From Rhytidiadelphus loreus (Eukaryota; Streptophyta; Bryopsida; Hypnales; Hylocomiaceae): 64,000 nucleotides of DNA. Where the stretch lies: positions 79,292,981 through 79,356,980 of the forward strand of contig OX344762.1 in assembly GCA_947034895.1 (NCBI GenBank), written 5' to 3'. This document shows positions 36,683 through 49,713 of the stretch, piece by piece. The notes under the pieces were generated by a model, which had not been told where the DNA came from, did not search any database, and was given only the letters and a program-made list of their open reading frames with translations. Every line of letters begins with the position of its first letter. Position 1 is the first letter of the stretch. The translations under genes and the position numbers were made by a program.

Positions 36683-37089
36683 AAAACAATATTAAATTTC
36701 TTAAACAACAGGAAAATGCGTTGATGTGGCAAAGAAATGTGCTGACGTGGCATGCCACATCATCCTTACTAAATGCAATGTCAGATGCCACCTCAGATGC
36801 CACGTCATGGACGGGCATGGATGAAAAAAAATCCTACATGGCTTCCTGCGCATGTGTGGCACTTAGGTGGCAGCCACATGGCGACCTTTCAGGACCCCGT
36901 TGACCCATGTTTTTTGTGATGTCTGGCGAAAAATTTGTAATGTCCGGCCAGATTTTCGATGTTTTGGCATGTCTGCGCGGGACGCAAGTTTCAAGACGTC
37001 CTTGCAAACATAGAAAAACGTTTGCACAGACGTGCGGATGTCTAAATCTCAAAATCTCAAAAAACACAGTTTTCTTATAGTGATAGTGT

Positions 37090-38460
37090 GGTTTGTGTCA
37101 TTTGTGGTGTTTGGAATGGGGTGAAAGTACAATCTATAGTAATTGATGGAATTTTTTTTTGATTTAGTGTGACCCCATGTTTATAGGAGTGATGCTATTT
37201 GAGAAGCAACACTTAGTAGAATGAAGAGTGTAACTCGAGTACGAGACCAACATTTTCTTGCAAGGACAAGGACAGACGATCCATAAGAAGGCCAACTTGA
37301 CCAATTATTTAGATTAGTTGTCGATCTTCTTGTAGGTAATTTCCTTGGGTTACATAGATCACATTTCTATTAGTGTCTACACTAGAGGGAGTTGTGATGC
37401 ATTTGGCAACGAGTTTGTTGAACTTACATACTCACCATTTTGAGTGGAGAAGAAAAATAGTCAATTTCGTTAAAATGGCGGCATTTTTTTGCCATTTTTT
37501 ATACACATTTTGCCATTTTACCAGAATGTAGTGTAATTTTCTAACAAATTCAGTGCCATTTTAATGGAATGTGGTGCCATTATACTGGAATACTGCCATT
37601 TCAACAAAATTGACTATAAAAGTCTATGAATTTGTTGAAATGGGATTCTAAAATTGTGACTCCCCTTAATTTTGAACTATGAAGGTGTGGTGTTCACAGA
37701 GCATACTTCTAAAGTTAACATTGATTTAGATTTTCCAAGGGTTTTCATATTTCAAATAACTTTTTTGAGTGAACTTTTCTTAAAATGCAAACAAGATACG
37801 ACATCTAATGCACTTGATTCATGTCCTTTGGACTCTTATAAAATCATTATTGAATTATTAGAAGATGCTTTGAAAGAATTTTCACCTTGAAAATGTTCTC
37901 TCTTGGAACATTAGAAATTTCAATAATATATGCTTATGTGTTAACATGGGTATGCAACTCTCTGTCTATAGACATATATGATCACCATCTAAAAGTACTT
38001 GAGGTTTGCTTTAATTTGTTATTGTAATATAGAAATGAAACAAAGTGAATTAACATTGGTTTACCTTCATTTTTTTTATATAAAGTTTTTAAAAATTGTC
38101 CCTCAACTAAAATTTAAATTAAAATAAAATTTTATAATATAAATTAAGTTATTATATTTCTTTTAGTATTTGTCATAAAATCCCCAAATTTTTACTTGTG
38201 TGTTGTATTGTATTAAAAGAAAGAAAGAAATTGTGTAAAATCATTTTGACCATCAATTTGTGTTCAAATTTTGACGAATTTTTCTTTTTAAGAGAAATAA
38301 GTCTGGGCAATCAACAAAGAATATGAAATAATCAATCTGAATCCATATCCATCTTTGTAACCATTTTCATCTCAATATTTGTATTTATATCAATGCTTGT
38401 ATTTGTACCATGTATAATCAAAAGGCCACAATTATTAGGAAAACTTTGGTACTATAGTTG
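37090..38460. other. gene-free AT-rich DNA
   Basis: No coding or structural feature supported. GCCATTTT recurs loosely at 37480-37600 (low-complexity repeat). Confidence 0.45.
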
Positions 38461-38467
38461 CATTTAA

Positions 38468-38686
38468 CTTTGTAATATTGTTGCGGACACTAAGTGTCTT
38501 ATGGATGACAAATAATCCTTCTATGTAAGACAAGAGGGCAAATGTTCATCCTTGGAATTTTGTGTGAAAAGGGGAGGTCTTGCACAATAGTTTTACCTTC
38601 AGTGAATGCTCTAGAATTTTTAAGCAAATGATTCACACAATATCCAAAATGATGATTTTTGTGGTGACCAACTAGACATTCTAGGG
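38468..38686 (+). mobile_element. Family C TTAA element, copy C3, 219 bp
   Basis: TTAA at 38464-38467 and 38687-38690. Landmarks GGACACTAAGTGTCTTATGG, GTTCATCCTTGGAATTTTG, GTGTGAAAAGGGGAGGTCTT and GTGACCAACTAGACATTC follow the order in C1 and C2. Left terminus has lost its CCC. Confidence 0.7.
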
Positions 38687-39185
38687 TTAAGCAACAATGT
38701 TCGATTCACATTGTTGTTTGCCTTTGAAAAGTTAAAACAAAACTAACAATTTTTGAGTAGTCCCTTCAAGATCTATAGAACTTCATAAGGAAAGCATTTT
38801 ACCCCAAAATACTTTGTCTTGTGCAAATGAGAAAGGTCTGCTTTCTATTGTAGAAACTCTTGCTTGATAGATGTTTACTTAATGATCAACAAAAACTAAG
38901 GGCTCTTGCTTTACACTTAATAGCTAGGGCAATTCCCCTTGAAGCCGATTGCACAAAATTTCAACCCCTTTTTAGGCTTAAGGCTATCCTCAACTACTCA
39001 TTAGAACAAGATTGTAATAGGGCCAATTCTCCCATATGTAAAGGCCTTTAGGCCAAGAAGCCGGTCCAATTCAATAAATCTTACAAAATTTCTATCCCTT
39101 TCTCTCTCTCTCAATTGTTTTACACCTAAATGCACACCAATTGCACCAATTCCAACAGATTTGATTTGTTGAAAAAAAAAAATAT

Positions 39186-39212
39186 TTAAAAATATATATA
39201 TATATATTTTTT
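39186..39212. repeat. TA-rich microsatellite
   Basis: A short (TA)n run of about seven units within AT-rich DNA. Confidence 0.8.
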
Positions 39213-40239
39213 GACTGAAATCTAACATTGATTTCCCATTCTTGGTGCACCCAATTCATCAAGCTCAAGCCATGTCATATGCAAAGGATTTTAGGTCTCT
39301 TACACAACAAAAATTGGCCTGAGCTCCAAGTGTAAAGCAGCCGTAACATTTCCAATGGACCTCAAGAATATAGAAAGTACTAATACCATCAAAGAATAGA
39401 ATTCGAGCTCACAGTTCTGAAAGCCCTCGAAGTTACAGAATGTTGCATCAATTTGTTGGTCACTTGCTTGAACCATCGGTCATCCAGTTGAAATATGAGC
39501 TAAAGCTTTCACGAAGCAGTTTGTGTGCAGTCGGTCAAGCTTCACCTTTCATGTTTTCTTTGCGTAGCTTTGATGAGGTCACACGTTGAGGGGTTCCTTT
39601 CTGTTTCAATGTCATTTACGTTTTGACAAACACATGCAACATTAGCTCCTCTTCCCAAGCTGCTATCACTCACACATGCTCTGCAAACAAAACATTGTCA
39701 AGAGCACATCTCTTCATTCCTGTCATCAGAACTTGATGATATTCAAATTGTGCAATTTGCAGTAGCAAGTATGCATTTTCTAACTCAGTTCTTGCCAAAT
39801 GTGGAGAGGGAGAGAGAAATAACTTGATTTTTTTTGGTGTGGCTGATGACATCATTTTTTTGTTGAGTTAAGAGTGTTTCATTGTTTAGAAGTTCCAAGT
39901 TTCAGACACTTTTGTCTCTCAAATTTGGATCTCTGAAACACACCATTCCAACAAATCTCAACCACAAGTTACACACATCCTCAGGTGCTGTGGTTGGGTG
40001 CAAACAAGGGCACTGAAGATATGTGTAGATACAAACAGGTTCTCCATCACACATGATTTTTTAAGGAATTGCTGGATGAGTACGACACATATCTAAAGAT
40101 TCATTGAGGCAGATTCAAAAGTGCATGGCTTCAATACATGAATTGCAATTGTGTATTTTTTAGGGTAAGTAACTCATTAGAGAAGTTCTAATTTAAACAC
40201 AGCACTTGTGACCAGCTGTGGCCTGAACTCTGGGTGCTT

Positions 40240-41240
40240 GTTTCCAAGATAGATGCCTACTCTATCTATCTAAAGGACTCCATCTCCAAATTTTAAAACA
40301 GAAAATGTGTGATTCATGAAGCTGCGCAGTACAATCCACACTGTTGAACAGGTTTCATTCTAAACAATGGGATTCATGCAAGTAAGTTACTTATAAAGTC
40401 CACTCCACATACAAATCAAAATGTTGCCAAGTTCTTAAAGCTCATCCAAAAATGCATAACTGATTCCACAGAGGTGATTCTCATTCTTACCAACAAGTCC
40501 AGCACAAAGACAAGATCAAGCCAAGAAATTAATTTCAGAGACATATGAACAGGATGTAAGTGATGGAACCCCGAAATGTGTTTGTCAAACAATTTCTATA
40601 CTGACACAACTTTTTTTTATTTCTCCTTTTTAATGACTTCCTATCCTTCATCCCCACATTGGAAAACACAATGGAAAACTCATTAAGCAGGTTTTCTCAC
40701 GGGATCAATGGCACGCCAATAGAATTCATAATGCTATTTGGGGAAGGACTTCTTGATTCAGGGCGTGCTTCACTTTACAAAGCGAAGCGCAGACCCCAGC
40801 TAGAAAGGACCCCGCTAGACCCCTACTCTATTTATCTAATAAAGGACTCCATCTCCAAAATTAAAAACAGAAAATGTGTGACAAGCAGTACGATTCATGA
40901 AGCTTAATCCACTATTAGAAACAGGTTCACTAAAAACAATGGGATTCATGCAAATCAGTAGACTGTAGTAGATCTATATAAATTAGGGTTTCAGTCAGGC
41001 CACTCTACATACAAATCAAAATGTTGCCAAGTTCGTTGAAAATGCATAACCGATTCCACTCCAGTGATTCTCATTCTTACTGACTTGTCCAGCACAAAGA
41101 CAAGATCGAGGTGGGAAATTAATTTCAGAGACATATGAACAGGACAACTGTGAACCCCAAAATGTGTGTCAAGCAATTTCTAAACACCAGTTTTTTTTTA
41201 ATTTCTCTCTGTTTGAGGACTTCCTATCCTTCTTCCCACA
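40240..41240. repeat. Direct segmental duplication, two copies of about 400 bp offset by 570-600 bp
   Basis: Copy 1 (about 40255-40650) and copy 2 (about 40824-41238) share AAAGGACTCCATCTCC, ACAAATCAAAATGTTGCC, TCCAGCACAAAGACAAGATC, AATTTCAGAGACATATGAAC and GACTTCCTATCCTTC in order, with small indels. No TG...CA ends and no primer-binding site between them, so a small LTR element is not supported. Confidence 0.8.
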
Positions 41241-41249
41241 GATATCAAC

Positions 41250-43580
41250 GCCGCAGACATCAGATCAGTGAATGCTGTCATGTTTCAAAACATTAGAGTT
41301 TTTTTTCAATTTGTATTTCTAACTCTCACATGATGTGAGAAACTGACATTCAATTAAGTTAGGATGTCATTCATGCCAGTGGAAAATCCTTGTTCTGCAG
41401 TCAGTGGAACTTAAAAAGCTTAACTTATTATTTTTGTTTGATTTCTTCATTGTTATGATAGGATTAAGCATTTATTACTACAAGGTGTCTGTCACAATTT
41501 TATAAGACATTGAACCTGAAAAAAAGTGGGAGTTGGAGTTGGATGTTGTCACCTCTCACAAAGAGAAGCAGGTGCTTTACAGTGATTTGGTATCAACAAC
41601 ATTAACTATGGAATGTCGTTAACAATTACAAGGCATTCATGTGCTTGTAATTAATGTAAACATGCTTATAACAATGCAGTTTTCATGACATTATACTGTT
41701 GTTTTGTAATGTAAGTTTCAGTTGCAGCTTGATCTCCCCACTTGTGTGTCTGCTCACAGATAGTTTGTTATAATATAATGTCAATTTCACTTGTTGACAG
41801 AAAAGTCAAGACATTGGCAATTTTAATGGCAGCTGCCTTGAAACTGGAATCTATTCAAGTCCTAGTTCTTTGCCATTCTGATTTGTGCCAGTATAACAAA
41901 ATTGATGTTTGGTTGTGTTCTTCATGAGTTGTGTCATTAAACCCTAAATGCCTAAGGCCGCCCTTTTTTTTTAGTTTCTTGAAATTCACTCTAAATTGAA
42001 CAAGAAGTCAACATTTTGATGAGTTTTATCAAAAAAAAATTGAATTGCAACCATACAAATTCAAACTAGACATATTGAAGATCACTTGGGAAAAGAAAAC
42101 ACAACAATATCATTTATGGATTAAAAGATTATAGTGTTTGGTCACGAGGGCGTTAAAATTATGAAAGTGATTTGAGGTCTTTCAATCCTCTTTTCACATG
42201 TCAAATCTGAAAAATTGGTCACCAAAATAACTTGAGGTTAAAAGACATAACATGTGTAACCCGAATCAATTTATGACTTCTCAAAATCTATTGTACAATT
42301 CTTTTAAATGAATTTCTAATGTGATTTTTTCTCCAAGACCTAACGTATTTGAGGCTTACTTTCAAGAGCCATCAACACTAGAAAATGGAGATTGCAAAGG
42401 ACACCCTTACTCAAAATCTTGAATAGAAAAATCATAAAACATTCATTTTCAAAATTGGATTTTAATGCTAAAAATAGACTTCAAAAAGAAATTTTCAAAA
42501 ATATAAACTACTAAAAAGAATAACTTGTTAAGATTTTATTTAACTTCAAAGTATTGTCAACACCAAAATTTGGTGCCTCGGGTATTTTGGAGAGTAAAGT
42601 AACAAATCCTTGACCTTTAAAGGATATTGCGACCCCTATGGTCATTTGGGAAGTCAAAAACTAAATTTTCACATGGTTCTTGATTTTAAATGTAAAAAAG
42701 CTTAGCTATAAAAATGTAGCTCCAATAATCTACTCCTTATTTCATTTGTATTTTTTTCAAAGTTATTAAGATTGTAATTTTTGTGACACATTGAAGATAG
42801 CATCTTGAAAGCTCAAAATACAACACTTTTGAGTTTTTTCTATTGAAATTTCTCTTGGTGTGAGCTCAAGGAATACACCAATTACCCTGTGATGTTTGTC
42901 ACTATTATAGTCATTTTTTTGAAAAGTTTCATAATATTTTGAGAATTTTTGTAATTACTATGATTTTTACAAGGAAATTTCTTTAAAAAATCATATAAAA
43001 TTCAATTTGATAATTTTAATTACGAAAAAATGAGATTAAATTTTAGACATCTATTACTACTTGTGAAAAATATCTAATTTTTGAAATGTGTGTTCTGATG
43101 TAGAAATCTAATGAAGTTCAACCAAGCACAGATATAAAATGTTTTTTAAGGGGTAAAGTGACTAGGCTCTTTAAGTCACCCCTATAAAAGGGTCTAGTAT
43201 GGTTAATGCAAAACTGAAGAATTGATATGTAGAAGTCCAATATTTGTCTCCACATGGTGTCTAGAGAAAATGGAAAGTTGTAGGTGATGAAATTTAGCCT
43301 TGAAATGGATGAAAAGAGAAAGAACAATATTAATAGCACAAAAGAAAATTATGAATAAATGAAATGAAAATCCATAAATGTTCTATTTTCAATTAGTAGA
43401 AACATGGTAATGAATGTTTCATTTTCAACGTTCCATTTCAAGTTAGTGAGGACACTTTCTAAACCCATGTTGTGTGCCATTTAAATACAAGAAGATTGCT
43501 TCTAGAATACATCATGGCCCATTCACCAATTGATTATGCCATGTGATTACTACACCACCTATGTATGAACTGAAATAGCA
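41250..43580. other. gene-free AT-rich DNA
   Basis: A TTAAACCCTAAATGCC at about 41938 may be the left end of another TTAA element, but no right end could be matched. No genes recognised. Confidence 0.4.
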
Positions 43581-43590
43581 ACCTACTAGC

Positions 43591-43768
43591 TTTCACTTTT
43601 AGAAATAATATCAAAACGTCCAACATTCCAAAAATTATGCAACTTCTTGTGTTCATTGCAACAGATTTCATTCTCCTTTCACTTTTAGAAATAATATCAA
43701 AACGTCCAACATTCCAAAAATTATGCAACTTCTTGTGTTCATTGCAGCAGATTTCATTCTCCTTTCAC
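43591..43768. repeat. 86-bp tandem duplication, near-perfect
   Basis: Units start TTTCACTTTTAGAAATAATA at 43591 and 43677, with one mismatch seen (GCAACAG / GCAGCAG); a third partial TTTCAC follows. This is a recent duplication. Confidence 0.92.
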
Positions 43769-44054
43769 TGAAAATTCATCTACTGCACCAACAGACCCCA
43801 ATTTCAATTCGCCTTGTCGTAAAGGTGGCTCCTTCGATCTGTCACCCCACTTATCAATAATCAACAAGCGGATCCAAAGTGCTATCAATCTTAATATCAA
43901 GGTCCAGAATGCAATTAATCAACAAACTATTTCACGTGAGAAATACCGAATGATTGGAGACAAAATTCAAGTGAGCCTGCAAGTATGTCTCTGAATCTGC
44001 TCACACTGCGAGTTTTCAGAATGGGCTTCAATGAAGCCACAGTTAACATTTTGA

Positions 44055-44155
44055 TTTTGTTTTATTTTGACACAAATGAAACGGGATTTCATTGCAAAGG
44101 TAAAAATACAAACCATCAGCCACATGTGGCCTGACAGGAACAAGCACGAACAGTT
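44055..44155 (-). repeat. L1-like 3' tail fragment
   Basis: The minus strand reads TTTGTATTTTTACCTTTGC, AATGAAATCCCGTTTCATTT and GTGTCAAAATAAAAC, the pattern of a plant L1 3' end. Preceding sequence (GGCCACATGTGGCTGATGG) is shared loosely with the 21561-21650 fragment. Confidence 0.45.
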
Positions 44156-44504
44156 AACATTTTTAGAATTTTCATTAAGTTAAGTTGCACATGAAGCTCT
44201 CGCTGTGAATCTGGCTTGAATGCACAACTTGAATGAGTTTGATGTCAAAGAAATGAAGAAATCCAATCACTTTTTGAGACTGAGTGAGTGAATTCAGATT
44301 CTATTCATTTTGAAAACCATATGAACGACCAGTCAATCTGAAATTCAATTAAGTTTGAAGTCAGTCCCTCATTGCAAATAAAGCTTAACACAAATGTGCC
44401 TTTGTCATGAGAGTGACTTAACTTGTGTAAGCTTACATCTGAGAATCAGTCACATTTTTTTTTAATACTTGGCATGCATGAAAGAATCAAAATTTTAACA
44501 TTAA

Positions 44505-44729
44505 CCCATAAACGACATTCAAGACGTGTGTTTTTTGGCTGATGAATGACAAAGAATCTCTCCATGTGGGACAGAAGTGCAACTATTCATCCTCCAAATT
44601 TTGTGTGAAAAGGGAACGTCTTCTTCATTAGTTTGATTTCGAATGAGTGCTTTTGCATTTTTTTCAAGCCGACAATTTACACGGTTTCAAACAATTGATT
44701 TTCACAGTGACAAACTCGTTGTTTAAGGG
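44505..44729 (+). mobile_element. Family C TTAA element, copy C1, 225 bp
   Basis: TTAA at 44501-44504 then CCCATAAACGAC; right end GTTGTTTAAGGG then TTAA (44730-44733). Interior landmarks GACAGAAGTGCAACTATTCA, TTTTGTGTGAAAAGGG and GAGTGCTTTTGC match C2 at 62279-62500. Confidence 0.82.
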
Positions 44730-44739
44730 TTAAACTGCA

Positions 44740-46190
44740 CAAAGCTTTGAGAAAACTTAAGACATAGATTTGAGGTTCCAAACAGACAATCATTTGGAAG
44801 TCTTCAGTTTTTCTTTACATTTCTGCATTTCAATCTAGAAAGGATAATTTTGTTCCTGACATGACAAGGCAACCCAAAGAGTCTTGCATGAAAATTTTAG
44901 GACATGGGCATGAGAAATTGAATAGGTCAGCAACTAAATGAACGAGAGCACTCAATCGTCCAGTAAGGCGAGGAAACATGCAAAGGGGGGAGTTTTTTTT
45001 ACTCACGTATTGTTCGTTGCTACTCTCTCTAGTAACTTACATGGGGTAGTGTCTCTTTGGCTTCACACCATCCAACCTCGATCTGGGTCAAAACAATCTC
45101 CCTTGTGCAAATCAAGAAATAATTTGAAATGTGTTGCTACACCAACGCAACGTATGTGATCCTTGTGCAAGTACAATTGTAAACTCAACAAGCCTACCCT
45201 ACCAAGGAACCATTGACTACTGCATGCATCAACAATTTTGATAACAAATCCCAACACAAGAATGCCCCTAACAAGGTGTTTGAAATGTCGTTTTAACAAA
45301 TACCACCATTCCATCATTTGACCATGTTGTTTGGAGGCCTACAAATTAACAGTACGCTGCATGCAGGATTCCAAATTTACTGAATTGCTCGACTAAATTG
45401 CTGGTACTGTTTAATACCCAGGCACCTGGTTTCAGAATGTGCTTGGCATCTCTTTCCCAGCAAACTTGGTGTGATTGAACATGAGTTGTGCGCCAAGCAA
45501 GCACTCGACGAAGACAAAATTGTTGAGTTTTCCACAACACAAAACTAAAATTGTGTCCAACCGTCCTCCTCAACCACTGGTTTGATGTTTCTCTTCTTCT
45601 TCTTCTTCATGAAACCAGTGTGTCAACTATTGTGCTGTAGAGTACATTCATGCTGTTCTTCATGACCGGCATTTAAGAGTTGAAAAAGACCATAACTCTC
45701 GGACCCGGGAAGCTTCGGTTTTGAGGAATATCATGGAGTGCAGGAAATGCTAGGCAGCAGATAAGTTAGCCATGTCCTGGACTCCTGGGGTGTGACTGGT
45801 GACACGTTTGTTTTATTCTAAGCTTCCAATTAATAGGAGTTTTACCGTTGTAACATTTGCAACAAGCCCCAGTTGAGTTGCATCATCAAGCTAGCAGTTG
45901 CTATTTAAGTTAGTGAGCATCAAGTTCCAATTAAAGATGTCATTAGGAGTTTGGAAGAATAGAGGAATGAAAAATACCATGGATGAGAATGTGAAGGATG
46001 AAATCAAGACTCTTTGTATTCAATAAAAATAAAAATAATAAATGCATCAGGGATGTCAACTTGTACACAAAACAAACTCGAAAATATTTTCATTAAATAA
46101 CTGAAATGGGTAGGAGCTCTTCATCCATTCCAATATGTCTCTGCAAAACACCTTGTTCAGATTAAGTGAGTGTTTCTAAGTGAGTGTTTC
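44740..46190. other. gene-free, nothing recognised
   Basis: Slightly richer in G+C than surroundings. Frames at 44938-45159 (plus), 45063-45317 and 45346-45573 (minus) give no recognisable protein. A CTT-rich run lies at about 45592-45610. Confidence 0.4.
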
Positions 46191-46196
46191 CTGCAC

Positions 46197-46640
46197 TAAC
46201 CCTAATGTGACTTCATATTGATGTCGTCAAGTTTGAAGCATGCATGTTTGGTGTTCCCAGTACATACTTTGGCAGGGGATTTTGTTATCCAAGCTTGCAA
46301 TAGAAATTAGCCAAGCTTGTTTGCAACTATTTTGTTAAACAGGGTTGCAACAGAACCAACAATACATGTTCCAACATTTCAAAAGCACAATAATTGTATA
46401 TATTATTTGACCCAAAGAGGCTCACCTTAATTGTGGCACAAATAGGATAGCTTACCTTTATGTTAGTTCATATTTATATTGTCTAGAGTTTGGCGCATGC
46501 ATGTTTGGTGTTCCCAGTACATACTTTGGCAGGGGATTATATAATTTTGTTATCCAAGCTTGCAATAGAAGTTAGCCAAGCTTGTTTGCAATCAGTTTGT
46601 TCTGTGGGGTTCCAACACAGAGCCAAGCTATGCAAGACTG
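46197..46640. repeat. Direct duplication of about 170 bp, offset about 260 bp
   Basis: GCATGCATGTTTGGTGTTCC, CAGTACATACTTTGGCAGGG, TTATCCAAGCTTGCAATAGA and TTAGCCAAGCTTGTTTGCAA occur in both copies (from about 46235 and 46493). Copy 2 has a short insertion, ATATAATTT. Confidence 0.85.
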
Positions 46641-46845
46641 ATTCTCCACAATTTCCTTTTTGGCTTGAATAGGGAAACTAGCCAGCCCTGCTTGACTCAG
46701 ATTCTGCATGAATTGCTTACGGCAACACTAATAACAATAAACTTTAAACCCTCTGATCGACTTGAGGCAAGCAAATGGGTATGTTAGAACTGAAGGTAAG
46801 TTATATCTTACAAACAAGAGGCGTCCATCCATCATCATCTGTTAA

Positions 46846-48582
46846 CCCTTAAAAGAGGTTGGGTTTTTCTATACCAGTGTGGTTTGAGTGGTATTTAGAA
46901 GGGCCACTGTGTACAGAATGAGTTTCCTACTAAAAGGAAATGGCTTTTTGAGCCATGATTTTTGCAAGTGTGAGTTGGTAGATTGTGCAACACACTGGTG
47001 TTGTAAGAACATGGTTTCTCAATGCCATTAATTTCTGAAAAATCCCCAACTGCAAAGAGCTTCATTAGTATATTTTTGAAGGGTACAAGACACGATGAGG
47101 ATAGAAGGACTGTTGGGAACAGCCCCGCAGCAGCCTGCAGCTGCTGCCTGCAATGACAGAAAGATTGCCATGTCATTTTTTTTTTCAAATTTTTTTTTTT
47201 AAATTTAAAAAAAAAAAAAAAAAATTTTAGCAACTCTTCAATTCCAAATCTACACCCAAATTTACCAACCCAAATCCATGAATATTAACCCCTCACCACC
47301 CAAGGCCGTTTTGGGTTAAAAACATCACTACTTTTGAAGTGATATAGATCTAAATGTCACTAAGCTATAGAGATCTAAACCATACAATTTTGTAGTGTAC
47401 ATGTTGTAAATGATGTTTATCAAATTTGACCGCATAGATTGCAAGATTATAATGTTTTAGTGTTGAAAAAGAATGCTGAAATTTTCCTAAAAACACATTT
47501 AGAGGCGAAATTTGATTTCTAAACTTAATCAAATGAAAAAACTTTTATCTATAAAGTGATTCAAAACTAGCATTTAAACACATTGGTGAAAAAAAGTAGC
47601 ATTCAATTGACTCAATGTGTTTGCAAAACAACTTGCAAATGTCAAAAAATAGGCAAGAAAAGTTGCAGAAAACACAGACAAGGCTGAACCTCCTTCTACT
47701 AAAATGCTTCTCAGTCATTCATAACTTATTGGATTGATATGAAATTTTAGAAACACAAACTAGACTGGTATGCGCAACTTTCCCAATAACTTTTATTGGA
47801 ATCGAACACTTTATGAGGAAGATAAAAGCTGCCGAAGTTCACTATAGTCCAAGAATGGCGGGATTTTGAATTTCGAATTGCTCCCAAACATTTAAAACAA
47901 CTTGGATTGTCATGAAATTTTTACCACAATAACTAGGCTTCAAGGGTAATATAACCCAACAAATTTTATTGAAATCGAACATTGGATGAAGGAGATATAA
48001 GCCCCCGAAGTTACAGCCATGAATTGCACTTTGGTGAATCAAATTGAACCTGTGAACTTCGATTGGCTTCCAAAAAATCATTACCTCTTGGATTGATCTG
48101 AAAATTTTACCAAACAAACTAAAGGAGAAGGTGCAAATTTTACAACAAGTTTTATTTGATTTGGATATCGAATGCAAAAGTTACAGTACTTTGAATTGGA
48201 CCTGAAATTTTGTGAGGACACTTTTGAGCCCCTTGGGCAGTGAGGGGTTAAATTTGGAATGCCAGCTCAAAAGATCTCAGGTTCATTCACTGCCTCAGGG
48301 AGTCAAAGAATACAGTGACAGAATGTAGTGTCTGACAGCCTTGCATGAGTATGAAATAGAACAAGTGAAGGCTTTCATGCTGGAATACGTATAATGCACC
48401 ACTTGCACATGCAGAAAATCTATAGAATGACTCAGAATAATTTCTAAAAAATCTTGAAAAATTCTTTGAGACCATGCTCAAGTATTGTCCAGCCCATAAT
48501 TCTGAAATACCCCCATCTTCACTCATTAAATCCCCGAATACAGCAAACGTAGGCCGTTGCTGGCTCAAACCTCTTTTAAGGG
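46846..48582. mobile_element. TTAA element (family H) split by a nested family A copy
   Basis: TTAA at 46842-46845 then CCCTTAAAAGAGGTTGGG; right-end complement CCCTTAAAAGAGGTTTGAG, then TTAA at 48583-48586. The 15-bp terminal repeat is perfect. Removing the nested element leaves about 774 bp. Contains a poly(T)/poly(A) near-palindrome at about 47176-47225. Confidence 0.8.
47289..48247 (+). mobile_element. Family A TTAA element, copy A2, 959 bp
   Basis: TTAA (47285-47288), CCCCTCACCACCCAAGG; right-end complement CCCCTCACTGCCCAAGG, TTAA (48248-48251). The interior holds three diverged modules whose heads TTGGATTG lie at 47729, 47902 and 48088. Non-coding; frame 47842-48177 is a by-product. 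Confidence 0.88.
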
Positions 48583-48589
48583 TTAAGTA

Positions 48590-49700
48590 AGTAATGACGA
48601 GCAATTCCATCTCGGGAGTCTAATGGGCCTACAGTACTTGGAAAGTGAAGTAACTTATGTCTCTCAGACAATTGCACTGCATTTTTTTGATCCCATTTAA
48701 TTTAAATTTACTTCTTCGTAGGTGCCGCGCGCAGCCATTCAATATACGCAGTCGGTGCAGCACTGGAAGTTGTATTTTCTCAGATGCAATCGGGGTTGTT
48801 TGAAGTGAATTGATTTGAAAAAAATGAAGTTGTAACACATTCTGTTGAGGTTGGTTTGCAGTGAGTGCACCCACAACCAGTGATTATGGTTCACCACAGG
48901 TAGAGCATGTAACTATGCAGTAGTAACTCTAAAATTAAATTTTGACAGTTGCAGTGACTGTTACAGTTGGTTGGAACATGCACCTATACGAGTTTCAGCT
49001 ATAAAATATTAATATGAAAAAAAGAAAAAATTGCCACACAGAGACAGTGCCACTGACTTGTTGGATTTGAAAAGTTATCAACTTAGTTTTCCATTTTCCT
49101 AGTCTATGTTTGTTGCCCTGGTGCACTCAAATTCAATTCACCAACCCCCAAACTACTATCTCATGATTGGAGGTAGAATGGAACTGAACTCTCTTTTATT
49201 TTTTGTCAACGTTTTGTGATGGATGCAGTAGGAGCTTAAATGATGTGTGCAGTCACAAACAGATCCCAGTCATCACACTAAGGTCAAAACACCCATTACC
49301 GTTCTGCAGCAGCCCAATTCCGTCACCAACTTTGGCCCCAATTCCGCTTAAAATCTCCTCCAATTCCCTTCCTTTTTTGACAAAATCATAGAATTTTATG
49401 ACAGAATCAGGGATTTTTATGACAACAAGGGTTACGTGTCACTCCATTAATAGAGAATATCTAGTACTTGATTAGGTGGTAATGGGTTGTTTAGGGGACA
49501 ATTTTGACCCCACTCTATAAATGGTTTTGTAATTTCAGGACTGACCACTTCAAAAATTCACAGAAATTACAATTTTAATGGGAAAATTATAATTCCACTT
49601 GGGTTTGATTCGTGAAACAAAAACACACCTCTGAAAAATATGTGCCCTTCTTGAAATTAACCCCAAAATAGTCAGATTGCAAATCAGGGGGGTGATAGGT
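48590..49700. other. gene-free, nothing recognised
   Basis: No coding frame, terminal repeat or RNA gene could be supported. Confidence 0.4.
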
Positions 49701-49713
49701 GGTTCTACCTTAA

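Larger units (their letters stand above)
32626..37082. mobile_element. CACTA (En/Spm) non-autonomous transposon, 4457 bp, with nested family B element
   Basis: Left terminus CACTATAAGAAAACTATT and right-terminus complement CACTATAAGAAAACTGTG are inverted repeats; ATA flanks both sides (32623-32625 and 37083-37085), a proper 3-bp CACTA duplication. Subterminal zones are packed with short repeats built on GACGTC/GATGTCT (33000-33300 left; 36440-36680 right), as CACTA transposase sites are. Left and right arms also share a longer inverted block (around 33440-33600 against 35940-36100). No transposase remains; 34433-35350 is an inserted family B element. Confidence 0.88.

Noticed and set aside
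40240..41240. Paired direct repeats as LTRs of a small retrotransposon
   Set aside because: No TG...CA ends, no primer-binding site after copy 1 and no polypurine tract before copy 2 could be found.
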